From Pseudarthrobacter equi (GTDB lineage Bacteria; Actinomycetota; Actinomycetes; Actinomycetales; Micrococcaceae): a stretch of DNA of 64,000 bases. Below, in pieces: positions 26,435 through 35,850 of the stretch. The stretch lies in NCBI RefSeq assembly GCF_900105535.1, contig NZ_LT629779.1, positions 1,612,001-1,676,000 of the forward strand, written 5' to 3'. A program made the position numbers and the translations under genes. Positions within the stretch are counted from its first letter, which is position 1. Each line of letters begins with the position of its first letter. Under the pieces are notes generated by a model. The model worked only from the letters and a program-made list of their open reading frames with translations, did not search any database and was not told the origin of the DNA.

Positions 26435-27450
26435 GCACCACCACCATTCCCGCAGCAACCCGTGAAATCCAGCTCGCTTCCCGCCCCGTGGGCCGGCCCG
26501 TCCCGGAGAACTTCCGCCTGGCCGAATCGCCGCTTCAGGAGCTGGCCGAGGGCCAGATCCTGGTCCGGAACCTGTTCATCTCCGTGGATCCCTACATGCG
26601 CGGACGCATGAACGACGTCAAGTCCTACTCCGCGCCCTTCGCGCTGGACAAAGCGCTCGACGGCGGCGCCGTGGGTGAGGTCATCGCGTCCCGTTCCGAC
26701 GCACACAAGGAAGGCGACGTCGTCGTGCATTCCCTCGGCTGGCGCGAATACGCCGTGGTGGACGGCAGCACGGCCTCCCCGGCCCGGACCGACCTGGCTC
26801 CCGCATCGGCGTTCCTGGGCGCACTGGGCATGACCGGCCTCACCGCTTACGCAGGCCTGCTCAAAGTGGCCGAGTTCAAGGAAGGGGACGCCGTCTTCGT
26901 TTCCGGCGCCGCCGGAGCCGTCGGTTCGCTGGTGGGACAGATTGCCAAGGCCATGGGCGCCCCCCGCGTCATCGGCTCCGCCGGCTCACCCGCCAAGGTG
27001 GCCAGGCTCCTCGAACTCGGCTTCGACGCCGCCTTCGACTACCACGACGGCCCCGTGCGCGAACAGCTCGAAAAGGCCGCCGGTGCCCAGGGCATCGACG
27101 TCTACTTCGACAACGTGGGCGGCGAACACCTCGAAGCCGCATTATCGGTCCTGAACGTCGGCGGCCGGGTGGCCATGTGCGGAGCCATCGCCCAGTACAA
27201 CTCCACCGAGCCCACCCCGGCGCCGCACAACCTCATGCAGGCCATCGGCAAGCAGCTCACCCTGCGCGGCTTCCTGGTGGGCGGCCAGCGGCAGCACGCT
27301 GCAGAGTTCGCCGAGAAGATGGCCGGCTGGCTCGCCAGCGGCGCCGTCCGCTACGACGAGACAGTGGTGGACGGGCTTGAAAACGCACCGCAGGCCTTCA
27401 TGGACCTGCTGGATGGAGCCAACACGGGCAAGATGCTGGTCCGCCTGTAG
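26431..27450 (+). CDS. NADP-dependent zinc-free medium-chain oxidoreductase (CurA/YncB-like)
   Basis: 339 residues. The N-terminus has FISVDPYMRGRMNDVKSY, the nucleotide-binding motif is SGAAGAVGSLVGQIAK, and DVYFDNVGGEHLEA is typical of the leukotriene B4 dehydrogenase / 2-alkenal reductase group. No zinc-ligand cysteines are seen. The ATG overlaps the ohr stop (ATGA), so it belongs to the peroxide-stress operon. A likely role is reducing reactive enals from lipid peroxidation (inference). Confidence 0.9.
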   Translation: MSTTTIPAATREIQLASRPVGRPVPENFRLAESPLQELAEGQILVRNLFISVDPYMRGRMNDVKSYSAPFALDKALDGGAVGEVIASRSDAHKEGDVVVHSLGWREYAVVDGSTASPARTDLAPASAFLGALGMTGLTAYAGLLKVAEFKEGDAVFVSGAAGAVGSLVGQIAKAMGAPRVIGSAGSPAKVARLLELGFDAAFDYHDGPVREQLEKAAGAQGIDVYFDNVGGEHLEAALSVLNVGGRVAMCGAIAQYNSTEPTPAPHNLMQAIGKQLTLRGFLVGGQRQHAAEFAEKMAGWLASGAVRYDETVVDGLENAPQAFMDLLDGANTGKMLVRL

Positions 27451-27682
27451 GGCCGACGCACTAGCCTCACCATGCACCCCTACTGCTTGGTAACAACTTG
27501 TAAACAATCTCCGGGAACTGGTGCCAGCGTGCTAGGGGGACGTGGCGCAGGCCACTAAAGTGATGGGATCAGTGCGCTCCGGCGCATGCTGCGGGCATCA
27601 GTGACAACAGAATTTCAGTGCAGAAACGGACACTCATTGAATTCGTGCCGTAGCGCCACTCTCGCATCCTGGAGGAATCTTG

Positions 27683-28789
27683 ATGACATCACTGCGTGCA
27701 CGCATGAAGCGCGGTTCAATGGCCGGCCTGGCTACCGTCAGCGCCTCGGCCCTTCTTTTGACAGCCTGCGGCGCGGCCCCGGAACCGGGAAGCACCTCGT
27801 CCGCCGGTGCCAGTGACTACACCGGCTGCATCGTCTCCGACTCCGGCGGGTTCGATGACCAGTCCTTCAACCAGTCCTCCTACGAGGGCCTGAAGAAGAC
27901 GGAGAAGGACCTGGGCATCAAGGTGAACCAGGTCGAATCCAAGACCAACAACGACTTCGAACCCAACCTCCGTGCCATGGTGACCGCGGGCTGCGACCTC
28001 ACCGTGACCGTCGGCTTCCTGCTGGGCGACGCCACCAAGGCGCAGGCCACGGCCAACCCGGACAGCCACTTCGCCATCATCGACTTCGGCTACGAGACGC
28101 CCATCAGCAACGTCAAGCCGATCATCTACGACACCGCGCAGGCGGCGTTCATGGCCGGCTACCTCGCCGCAGGCACCACCAAGACCGGGACCGTGGCCAC
28201 CTTCGGCGGCATCAAGATCCCCACCGTCACCATCTTCATGGACGGCTACGCGGACGGCGTGAAGTACTACAACGAAAAGAAGGGCAAGGACGTCAAGCTC
28301 CTTGGCTGGAACAAGGACGCCCAGGACGGCAGCTTCACCGGCGACTTCGAAAAGCAGGACGTCGGAAAGCAGCTCACCCGCAACTTCCTGGACCAGGGCG
28401 CCGACATCGTCATGCCGGTGGCCGGGCCCGTGGGCAAGGGTGCAGGCGCCGCCCTGCAGGAAGCCAAGAACGCCGGCAAGGACGTCAAGCTGATCTGGGT
28501 TGACTCCGACGGCTTCCTCACCGCCCCGGACTACAAGGAGATCATGCTCTCCTCGGTCATGAAGCAGATGGGCGAGGCCGTGGAAACCGTGGTGAAGGAA
28601 GACAAGGACGGCAAGTTCAGCAACACCCCCTACGTTGGCACCCTCGCCAACGACGGCGTGCAGCTGGCCCCGTTCCACGACTTCGATTCCCAGGTTCCCG
28701 CGGACCTGAAGTCTGAACTGGACCAGATCAAAAAGGACATCGTGGACGGCAAGCTGAAGGTCGAATCCGCCGCGAGCCCGAAGGCCTGA
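27683..28789 (+). CDS. BMP-family nucleoside-binding lipoprotein
   Basis: 368 residues. Lipobox LLTAC gives a lipidated Cys29. The mature protein has CIVSDSGGFDDQSFNQSSYEG (given as CIVSDSGGFDD and QSFNQSSYEG), a hallmark of the BMP/Med family, which binds nucleosides for ABC uptake. ATG 27683 is preceded by GGAGGA. The 232-bp upstream gap holds a TAAAGT box at 27556-27561 and no gene. The ATPase and two permeases follow. Confidence 0.92.
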   Translation: MTSLRARMKRGSMAGLATVSASALLLTACGAAPEPGSTSSAGASDYTGCIVSDSGGFDDQSFNQSSYEGLKKTEKDLGIKVNQVESKTNNDFEPNLRAMVTAGCDLTVTVGFLLGDATKAQATANPDSHFAIIDFGYETPISNVKPIIYDTAQAAFMAGYLAAGTTKTGTVATFGGIKIPTVTIFMDGYADGVKYYNEKKGKDVKLLGWNKDAQDGSFTGDFEKQDVGKQLTRNFLDQGADIVMPVAGPVGKGAGAALQEAKNAGKDVKLIWVDSDGFLTAPDYKEIMLSSVMKQMGEAVETVVKEDKDGKFSNTPYVGTLANDGVQLAPFHDFDSQVPADLKSELDQIKKDIVDGKLKVESAASPKA

Positions 28790-28800
28790 CCCCGCACTTG

Positions 28801-28846
28801 GCGCCACTGCCGGCCCGTCCCTGACAGGCCGGCAGTGGCGCTTTTT
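28801..28846 (+). terminator. Intrinsic terminator between the binding protein and its ABC transporter
   Basis: A perfect 15-bp stem (28801-28815 with 28827-28841), an 11-nt loop, then TTTTT. It would end much of the mRNA after the binding protein, letting that protein be made in excess of the membrane parts. Confidence 0.85.
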
Positions 28847-28964
28847 GCTGGCATCCCTTTTTCGGGCCACGCCCGGTTCTCCGACGGCTGCACCCACTAG
28901 GCTGGAGCTGCAGCCACATATCCCGTCCGGTCGATCACCGGACGCTTCGAGATTGGTCAGAGTT

Positions 28965-30539
28965 TTGAAACTTGAACTCAGAGGCATCACCAAACGCTTT
29001 GGGACCCTGCTCGCCAACGACCACATCGACGTGGTGGTTGAATCCGGCCAGATCCACTGCCTGCTGGGCGAAAACGGGGCCGGTAAATCCACCCTGATGA
29101 ACGTGCTCTACGGACTGTACGAGCCGTCCGACGGCGAAATCCTCATCGACGGAAAACCCGTCTCCTTCCGTGGCCCGGGTGACGCCATGGCGGCCGGCAT
29201 CGGCATGGTGCACCAGCACTTCATGCTTGTCCCGGTATTCACCGTCGCCGAAAACGTTGCCCTGGGTGCCGAGCCCACCAAGGCGGCGGGCTTCCTCAAC
29301 CTGGACGAAACCAGGCGCCGGATCCGGGAAATCTCGGACCAGTACGGCTTCGACGTCGATCCCGACGCCCTGGTGGAAGACCTTCCCGTGGGCGTCCAGC
29401 AGCGCGTTGAGATCATCAAGGCGCTGGTCCGCAACGCCAAGGTCCTCATCCTCGATGAACCCACCGCCGTCCTCACCCCGCAGGAAACCGACGAACTCCT
29501 GGACATCATGCGGCAGCTCAAGGCCGGCGGAACCTCCATCGTCTTCATTTCCCACAAGCTGCGTGAGGTCAAGGAAGTCTCGGACACCATTACCGTTATC
29601 CGACGCGGCAAGGTGGTCGGCTCCGCGGAACCCTCGGCTTCCACCACGGACCTTGCCTCGATGATGGTGGGCCGCGCCGTCAGCCTCACCCTCGAAAAGG
29701 CCCCCGCGAAGCCGCAGGAGAAAACCTTCGAGGTCCGGGACCTGACAGTCATCGCCCACAACGGCCAGCACGTGGTGGATGGACTCAGCTTCGACATCGC
29801 CCGCGGCGAAATCCTGGCCGTGGCCGGCGTCCAGGGCAACGGCCAGACCGAACTCACCGAAGCCATCCTGGGACTCCAGGAGCGGGTGTCCGGCTCCATC
29901 ACCCTCGACGGCAAGGAACTCCTGGGCCGGTCCGTCAAGGACGTCCTGAAGGCCGGCGTCGGATTCGTCCCCGAAGACCGCAAGGTGGACGGCCTGGTGG
30001 GAACCTTCTCCGTCGCCGAAAACCTGGTCCTGGACCTTTACGACAAACCTCCCTACGCCAAGGGCATCAGCATGAGCCCGGCCAGGATCCTCGAAAACGC
30101 CAAAGCCCGCATCGAGGAATTCGATGTCCGCACGCCCTCCGCAGCTGCGGCCGCCGGGACACTGTCCGGCGGCAACCAGCAAAAGGTGGTGATGGCCCGC
30201 GAGCTCTCCCGCCCCCTGCGCCTGTTCATTGCTTCCCAGCCCACCCGCGGCGTGGACGTCGGCTCCATCGAATTCCTCCACCGGCGCATCGTCGCCGAAC
30301 GCGACCAGGGCACGCCGGTGATGATCATCAGCACCGAACTCGATGAGGTCATGGAACTCGCTGACCGTATCGCCGTGCTGTACAAGGGCAAGCTGGTGGG
30401 CGTCGTACCCGCCGGCACCGGCCGCGACGTCCTTGGCCTGATGATGGCCGGAATCCACCCGGATGAACAGGCCCAACCCCAGCCGGCCGCCAGCCGCCCG
30501 GCCCCCACCTCCGACGCCGAGGGAGGCGACCATGTCTGA
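28965..30539 (+). CDS. Nucleoside ABC transporter ATP-binding protein (two fused ATPase domains)
   Basis: 524 residues from TTG 28965. The first half has Walker A GENGAGKS, MVHQHFMLVP and Walker B LILDEPTAVL. The second half has a degenerate Walker A GVQGNGQT, signature LSGGNQQKV and IASQPTRGVDVG. This matches the YufO/RbsA-like duplicated ATPases that work with BMP proteins. The C-terminus is Pro/Ala-rich. No ATG or GTG fits the family N-terminus, so TTG was chosen. It overlaps the next gene by 8 bp. Confidence 0.9.
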   Translation: MKLELRGITKRFGTLLANDHIDVVVESGQIHCLLGENGAGKSTLMNVLYGLYEPSDGEILIDGKPVSFRGPGDAMAAGIGMVHQHFMLVPVFTVAENVALGAEPTKAAGFLNLDETRRRIREISDQYGFDVDPDALVEDLPVGVQQRVEIIKALVRNAKVLILDEPTAVLTPQETDELLDIMRQLKAGGTSIVFISHKLREVKEVSDTITVIRRGKVVGSAEPSASTTDLASMMVGRAVSLTLEKAPAKPQEKTFEVRDLTVIAHNGQHVVDGLSFDIARGEILAVAGVQGNGQTELTEAILGLQERVSGSITLDGKELLGRSVKDVLKAGVGFVPEDRKVDGLVGTFSVAENLVLDLYDKPPYAKGISMSPARILENAKARIEEFDVRTPSAAAAAGTLSGGNQQKVVMARELSRPLRLFIASQPTRGVDVGSIEFLHRRIVAERDQGTPVMIISTELDEVMELADRIAVLYKGKLVGVVPAGTGRDVLGLMMAGIHPDEQAQPQPAASRPAPTSDAEGGDHV

Positions 30540-31920
30540 GCAGCATCCCCCCAAACGAACTGGCGGCGAAGAGCAGGGTGACACCCAGCCAGCCAAGCCG
30601 CACCAGGCCAACCTTGCCGCCGAGGAAACCGCCGCCGTCGTCTCCGTGGACACGGCCGGCGGCGCCATGGGCCCCTCGGCCGTCCCTGCCAGTGCCCAAA
30701 GCGGCCAGCTGCCCGGCGGCCCTGACACGCTGCTCCGAAAGATCTTCACCGGCAGCGGCATGGTGTCCGTCCTGGCAGTTTTCCTGGCCCTCGTCATCGG
30801 CGGCCTGCTCATTGCCAGCACCGACACTCGGGTGGCCTCCACGGCCAGCTACTTCTTCGCCCGCCCCGCCGACTTCCTGACCGCCGTCTGGAACGCCGCA
30901 ACCCGCTCCTACATCGCCCTGTTCCAAGGGGCCGTGTTCAACCCCCGCGGCAACAGTGTGGCAGCCCAGTTCGCTCCGTTCATGGAGACCCTCACCATCG
31001 CCACGCCGCTGATCACCGCCGGCCTGGGAGTGGCGCTTGCCTTCCGGGCAGGGCTCTTCAACATCGGCGCCCAGGGCCAGATCATCGTGGCAGGCATCCT
31101 TGCCGCCTGGGTTGGTTTCGCACTGCACCTCCCGCTGGGCCTGCACCTGTTGCTGGTCCTGGTGGCGGGCATCATCGGCGGCGCGCTCTGGGGCGGCCTC
31201 GTCGGCGTGCTGAAGGCCCGCACGGGAGCCCATGAGGTCATCCTCACTATCATGTTCAACTACATCGCCCTCTACTTCCTGCGGTACCTGCTGAACACCC
31301 CGGCCTTCCAGCGCCCGGGGGAGTCGAACCCCATCTCACCCATCCTGGATCCGTCCGCCGTGTACCCCCAGATCTTCGGCAGCCAGTACCGGCTCCACCT
31401 GGGCTTCGTCCTCGCCATCGGCGCCACTTTCCTGGTCTGGTGGCTCCTGAACCGGTCCACGGTCGGCTTCGAGTTCCGCGCCGTGGGTGCCAACCCCAAG
31501 GCTGCCCAGACCGCCGGCATCAACGTGTCCCGCTCCACCATCCTGGTGATGGCCATCGCCGGCGGACTGGCCGGCATGTCCGGCGTGGCCCAGGTGGCCG
31601 GCACCGAAAAAGTCCTCACGGACGGCGTGGCAGCCACCTACGGCTTCGACGCCATCACCGTCGCACTGCTGGGACGTTCGACGCCGTGGGGCACTTTCGC
31701 AGCAGGGCTGCTGTTCGGCGCCTTCCGCGCCGGAGCCGTCCAGATGCAAATCCAGACCGGCACGCCCATCGACATTGTCCTGGTGGTCCAGTCGCTGATC
31801 GTCCTCTTCATCGCCGCGCCGCCGCTGGTGCGCGCCGTCTTCGGGCTCAACCCGCGGCGGAAGAAGCCCGCCCGCGCCGCCAAGTCCACGAAGGCAGCCA
31901 CCACCGGAGGTGCAGCATGA
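30532..31920 (+). CDS. Nucleoside ABC transporter permease, subunit 1
   Basis: 462 residues from ATG 30532 with GGGAGG just upstream. An 80-residue soluble, charged N-terminus precedes about nine to ten hydrophobic helices. FRAGLFNIGAQGQIIVAG is the family signature of YufP-type permeases of the branched-chain permease superfamily. The long cytoplasmic N-terminus and a basic C-terminal tail are typical of actinobacterial versions. Confidence 0.9.
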   Translation: MSEQHPPKRTGGEEQGDTQPAKPHQANLAAEETAAVVSVDTAGGAMGPSAVPASAQSGQLPGGPDTLLRKIFTGSGMVSVLAVFLALVIGGLLIASTDTRVASTASYFFARPADFLTAVWNAATRSYIALFQGAVFNPRGNSVAAQFAPFMETLTIATPLITAGLGVALAFRAGLFNIGAQGQIIVAGILAAWVGFALHLPLGLHLLLVLVAGIIGGALWGGLVGVLKARTGAHEVILTIMFNYIALYFLRYLLNTPAFQRPGESNPISPILDPSAVYPQIFGSQYRLHLGFVLAIGATFLVWWLLNRSTVGFEFRAVGANPKAAQTAGINVSRSTILVMAIAGGLAGMSGVAQVAGTEKVLTDGVAATYGFDAITVALLGRSTPWGTFAAGLLFGAFRAGAVQMQIQTGTPIDIVLVVQSLIVLFIAAPPLVRAVFGLNPRRKKPARAAKSTKAATTGGAA

Positions 31921-33239
31921 GCACAACAGTTTCATCCCGGCCGGGCAACCCGCAGCCGGACAACGCCGCGGCGGATACCGGCGCGGCAGCCACCTCCGCC
32001 AAGCCGGTGAGCTGGAAGACCCCCGTCCTGCTGGCCGCTTTCGGGCTGATCGCCCTCGTGTTCTTCGGACTCCTCGGCCCCAACAAGACGGCCAGCTTCG
32101 GCATCTCCACGGGAAGCGACTTCTTCCAGTTGCCCGCCCTGGAGGTCAACGCCTTCGGCGGCGGCATTGTGCTGTCGGTGCTCCTCCTGGCCCTCGCCGC
32201 TTACGCCGTCTACCTTAAGACCAAGGGACGCCCTGCCCCCGGCTGGCTGACTGTTACGTTCATTGTCCTGTTCGTGGCCGCGTTCCTGATCTGGGTGGTG
32301 GGCGGCGCCCGCACTCCCAGCATCTCGCTGGCAGGCCTCATCGCCGGCTCGGTCACCCTGGCCGTGCCGCTGGTGTTCGGTTCGCTCTCCGGTGTCCTTT
32401 GCGAACGCGTCGGCGTGGTTAACATCGCCATCGAAGGCCAGCTGCTCGGTGGCGCCTTCACCGCCGCCATTGTTGCCACCATGACGCAGAACCCCTTCAT
32501 CGGCCTGGCTGCCGCGGCCGTTGCAGGCGCCGTGGTGTCCATGGTGCTGGCCCTGTTCAGCATCAAGTACCTGGTCAACCAGATCATCGTTGGCGTTGTC
32601 CTGAACGTCCTCGTCTCCGGCGTCACCGGCTTCCTCTTCAGCACCGTGATGCAGGAAGACAAAGCCCGGTTCAACTCGCCGCCGGGGCTGGACATCATCG
32701 AGATCCCCGTCCTGTCCGAGGTTCCCATCATCGGACCCATCCTGTTCCGCCAGTCGCTGGTGGGGTATCTGATGTACGTCGCAGTACTGGTGGTCTGGGT
32801 AGGCCTCTTCAAGACGCGCTGGGGGCTGCGGGTCCGCGCCGTGGGCGAGCACCCCCAGGCCGCCGACACCCTGGGCATCAACGTCAACGCCACCCGGTTC
32901 TGGAACGTCACCCTGGGCGGTGCCGTGGCCGGAATCGGTGGATCGTTCTTCACCCTGGTGGCCATCGACAGCTTCACCAAGGAGATCTCCGGCGGCCGCG
33001 GGTTCATCGCCCTTGCCGCCCTCATCTTCGGCAGGTGGAACCCCATTGGAGCGTTCTTCGCGGCCCTGCTGTTTGGCTTCGCGGACAACCTGCAGAGCAT
33101 CGTCACCATCATTGGCACCCCGGTTCCCAGCCAGTTCATGGCCATGCTCCCGTACCTGGTGACCGTCCTGGCCGTTGCCGGCCTGGTGGGCAGGTCCCGG
33201 GGGCCGGCGGCCAGCGGCATACCGTACGTCAAGGGTTGA
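31917..33239 (+). CDS. Nucleoside ABC transporter permease, subunit 2
   Basis: 440 residues; the ATGA overlaps the stop of subunit 1. About ten hydrophobic helices are present. CERVGVVNIAIEGQLLGGAF is the counterpart of the signature in subunit 1 and matches YufQ-type permeases. The N-terminal 35 residues are polar. cdd follows 5 bp later, linking uptake to salvage. Confidence 0.9.
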   Translation: MSTTVSSRPGNPQPDNAAADTGAAATSAKPVSWKTPVLLAAFGLIALVFFGLLGPNKTASFGISTGSDFFQLPALEVNAFGGGIVLSVLLLALAAYAVYLKTKGRPAPGWLTVTFIVLFVAAFLIWVVGGARTPSISLAGLIAGSVTLAVPLVFGSLSGVLCERVGVVNIAIEGQLLGGAFTAAIVATMTQNPFIGLAAAAVAGAVVSMVLALFSIKYLVNQIIVGVVLNVLVSGVTGFLFSTVMQEDKARFNSPPGLDIIEIPVLSEVPIIGPILFRQSLVGYLMYVAVLVVWVGLFKTRWGLRVRAVGEHPQAADTLGINVNATRFWNVTLGGAVAGIGGSFFTLVAIDSFTKEISGGRGFIALAALIFGRWNPIGAFFAALLFGFADNLQSIVTIIGTPVPSQFMAMLPYLVTVLAVAGLVGRSRGPAASGIPYVKG

Positions 33240-33244
33240 CCGGC

Positions 33245-33646
33245 GTGGGGAACACTGTTGACTGGCCTGCGCTGGAGGCAGCCGCCGTCGACGCCATGCG
33301 CAAAGCCTACGCGCCCTATTCCAAGTTCCCGGTGGGGGCTGCGGCCCTCACCGGGGACGGCCGGATCGTCAGTGGCTGCAACGTGGAGAACGCCAGCTAC
33401 GGCCTGACGCTTTGCGCCGAGTGCGCCCTGGTGGGGAACCTCCAGATGACCGGGGGCGGCAGCCTCCGTGCCTTTTACTGCGTGGACGGTACCGGAAATG
33501 TGCTGATGCCGTGCGGGCGTTGCAGGCAGTTGCTGTACGAATTCCGTGCTCCGGACATGGAGCTCATGACCACCCAAGGAATCAAGACCATGGACCAGGT
33601 CCTTCCTGATGCCTTCGGTCCCGAACACCTGGAGGAAACCCGATGA
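33245..33646 (+). CDS. cdd: Cytidine deaminase
   Basis: 133 residues, the normal size of homotetrameric Cdd. Zinc ligands Cys57, Cys90 and Cys93 and the catalytic Glu59 are visible in LCAECALVG and MPCGRCRQLLYEF. It deaminates (deoxy)cytidine to (deoxy)uridine. GTG 33245 is 5 bp after the permease stop, and the ATGA of deoA overlaps its end. Confidence 0.95.
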   Translation: MGNTVDWPALEAAAVDAMRKAYAPYSKFPVGAAALTGDGRIVSGCNVENASYGLTLCAECALVGNLQMTGGGSLRAFYCVDGTGNVLMPCGRCRQLLYEFRAPDMELMTTQGIKTMDQVLPDAFGPEHLEETR

Positions 33647-34974
33647 CAGAGACCCGCGCAACGGACACCGTTGCCGAAGCCTTCGACGCCGTGGACATCA
33701 TCCGCGTCAAGAGGGACAAGGGCACGCTGAGCCCGGAGCAGATCGACTGGACCATCGATGCCTACACCCGCGGCGTCATCGCGGATGAGCAGATGGCCGC
33801 GCTGAATATGGCCATCCTGCTCAACGGCATGGACCGCACCGAGATTGCGCGCTGGACGGCCGCGATGATCGCCTCCGGCGAACGGATGGACTTCTCCAGC
33901 CTTCGCCGCCCCGACGGCGGCCTGAAATACACGTCGGACAAGCACTCCACCGGCGGCGTGGGAGACAAGATCACCCTGCCGCTGGCCCCGCTGGTGGCGG
34001 TGTTCGGCGTCGCCGTCCCGCAGCTGTCCGGCCGCGGCCTGGGGCACACCGGCGGCACCCTGGACAAGCTGGAATCGATCCCCGGCTGGCGGGCGTCCCT
34101 GAGCAACGACGAAATACTCGCCCAGCTCCAGGACGTGGGCGCGGTCATCTGCGCCGCCGGGGCAGGCCTGGCCCCGGCAGACAAGAAGCTGTACGCGCTG
34201 CGCGACGTGACCGGCACGGTGGAGGCCATCCCGCTGATTGCCTCCTCCATCATGAGCAAGAAGATCGCCGAAGGCACCGGCTCCCTCGTGCTCGACGTGA
34301 AGGTGGGCAGCGGTGCGTTCATGAAGGACGAGGCCAAGGCCCGCGAGCTGGCGGAAACCATGGTGGCCCTGGGCCAGGACGCCGGCGTGAACACGGTGGC
34401 ATTGCTCACCAACATGGGCACCCCGCTCGGCCTGACAGCCGGGAACGCGATCGAAGTCGAGGAATCGGTGGAGGTGCTGGCGGGCGGCGGCCCGGCCGAC
34501 GTCGTCGAACTGACGGTCAGGCTCGCCGAGGAAATGCTCGCCTGCGCAGGAGTGCACGACGCCGATCCGGCCGCAGCCCTCAAGGACGGGCGCGCCATGG
34601 ACGTCTGGCACAGGATGATCCGGGCCCAGGGCGGGGACCCCGCCGCTAAGCTGCCGGTGGCCAGGGAGTCGGAGGTGGTTTACGCTCCGGCCGACGGCGT
34701 GGTGGTGGAACTGGATGCCCTTTCCGTGGGCGTTGCGGCTTGGCGCCTGGGAGCCGGACGTGCCCGCAAGGAGGATGCCGTGCAGGCAGGCGCAGGGGTG
34801 CGCATGCATGCCAAGCCGGGTGCTGTGGTCCGGGCCGGCGAACCGCTGATGACCCTGCTGACGGACACCCCTGAGCGTTTCGACCGGGCAAAGGAAGCGC
34901 TGGAGCACGCAGTGGTGATTGCACCGGAGGGTTCGCGGCCCGCACAGCAGTTGATCATTGACCGAATAGCATAG
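33643..34974 (+). CDS. deoA: Thymidine/pyrimidine-nucleoside phosphorylase
   Basis: 443 residues. The phosphorylase signature is visible as SGRGLGHTGGTLDKLESIPG, with the phosphate/nucleoside-binding KHSTGGVGDKITLPLAPLV before it. It splits pyrimidine nucleosides into base and (deoxy)ribose-1-phosphate. It overlaps cdd by four bases, so the importer, Cdd and DeoA form one transcription unit. Confidence 0.95.
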   Translation: MTETRATDTVAEAFDAVDIIRVKRDKGTLSPEQIDWTIDAYTRGVIADEQMAALNMAILLNGMDRTEIARWTAAMIASGERMDFSSLRRPDGGLKYTSDKHSTGGVGDKITLPLAPLVAVFGVAVPQLSGRGLGHTGGTLDKLESIPGWRASLSNDEILAQLQDVGAVICAAGAGLAPADKKLYALRDVTGTVEAIPLIASSIMSKKIAEGTGSLVLDVKVGSGAFMKDEAKARELAETMVALGQDAGVNTVALLTNMGTPLGLTAGNAIEVEESVEVLAGGGPADVVELTVRLAEEMLACAGVHDADPAAALKDGRAMDVWHRMIRAQGGDPAAKLPVARESEVVYAPADGVVVELDALSVGVAAWRLGAGRARKEDAVQAGAGVRMHAKPGAVVRAGEPLMTLLTDTPERFDRAKEALEHAVVIAPEGSRPAQQLIIDRIA

Positions 34975-34980
34975 AAAGCT

Positions 34981-35610
34981 ATGCAGGCCATCAATGACTT
35001 CATCCTCGCTGCAGCCGGACAACCCTGGGTACTCTTCCTCGTCCTGGCCTGTTGCGTCATTGACGGCTTCTTCCCTCCGATCCCCAGCGAGTCCGTCGTG
35101 GTGGGCCTCGCGGCCGTGGCCGCCACGGCGGACATACCCAATCCGTACGTCCTGATGGCCGTTGCTGCGCTGGGCGCGTTCGCCGGGGACAACATCGCCT
35201 ACCTGATTGGCCGGAAGGTCGGCACCACCCGGTGGGCCTGGATGCGCGGCCAGCGCATGCAGGGCGCGTTCCGGTGGGCCGGCGCGGAACTGCGCAAACG
35301 GCCCGCCTCGCTGATCCTCGTGGCGCGGTTTGTCCCCATCGGCCGGGTTGCCGTCAACCTGACGGCCGGCGTAACCCACTACCACCACCTGCGTTTCGTC
35401 GGCCTGACCTGCCTGTCCGCAGCCTTGTGGGCGGCCTACTCGGTGGGTATCGGGCTGTTCTTCGGGCAGTGGTTCGAGGAGAACCACCTCCTGGGCGCTG
35501 CCATCGCCATCGTCTGCGCCGTGGCGCTTGGCATCATCGTGGACCTGGTGATTAACAAGCTCAGGGGCAAGCCCAACGTCGTGGACCGGATTCGCGAACC
35601 CGAAGCCTGA
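34981..35610 (+). CDS. DedA-family membrane protein (first of two)
   Basis: 209 residues with about four to five hydrophobic segments. Family motifs include PPIPSESVVVGLAA, AGDNIAYLIGRKVG and the arginine-containing VARFVPIGRVAVNLTAG. DedA proteins support membrane homeostasis and lipid-carrier movement; the exact role here is unknown. TAGCAT lies 8 nt upstream of the ATG, so it may have its own leaderless promoter although it follows deoA by 6 bp. Confidence 0.88.
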   Translation: MQAINDFILAAAGQPWVLFLVLACCVIDGFFPPIPSESVVVGLAAVAATADIPNPYVLMAVAALGAFAGDNIAYLIGRKVGTTRWAWMRGQRMQGAFRWAGAELRKRPASLILVARFVPIGRVAVNLTAGVTHYHHLRFVGLTCLSAALWAAYSVGIGLFFGQWFEENHLLGAAIAIVCAVALGIIVDLVINKLRGKPNVVDRIREPEA

Positions 35611-35850
35611 ACCAGTCCCGCGGCGTCCCCTTCCGCGGCACCCCGTCTCCACCCGGGGGAGGAGGCCCGGACGGCGCCAAGATCAGCCGCTGGGACGACG
35701 CCGGCGCATGCGCTGCCGGGATAGCGTTGCAGTGGTGTTCCCGGGGCGGGGGCGTAGCGAACGACGCCTCCGCCGTGGGACACTTAGGAACGATTTCCGC
35801 TTTGGCTGCGTCGCTATGGCAGCGGCATTTTTGTCTAGGAGCAAGACTGC

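Noticed and set aside
27556..27571. TGAT-GGG-ATCA repeat overlapping a TAAAGT box upstream of the nucleoside-binding protein
   Set aside because: Four-base arms are too short to call an operator in sequence of this composition.
28845..28964. N-terminal extension of the nucleoside transporter ATPase
   Set aside because: It would start inside the hairpin and T-run of the terminator at 28801-28846 and has no ATPase similarity before TTG 28965.
35611..35850. Possible small gene between the two DedA genes
   Set aside because: Short frames exist in this gap but have neither ribosome-binding sites nor recognisable sequence.
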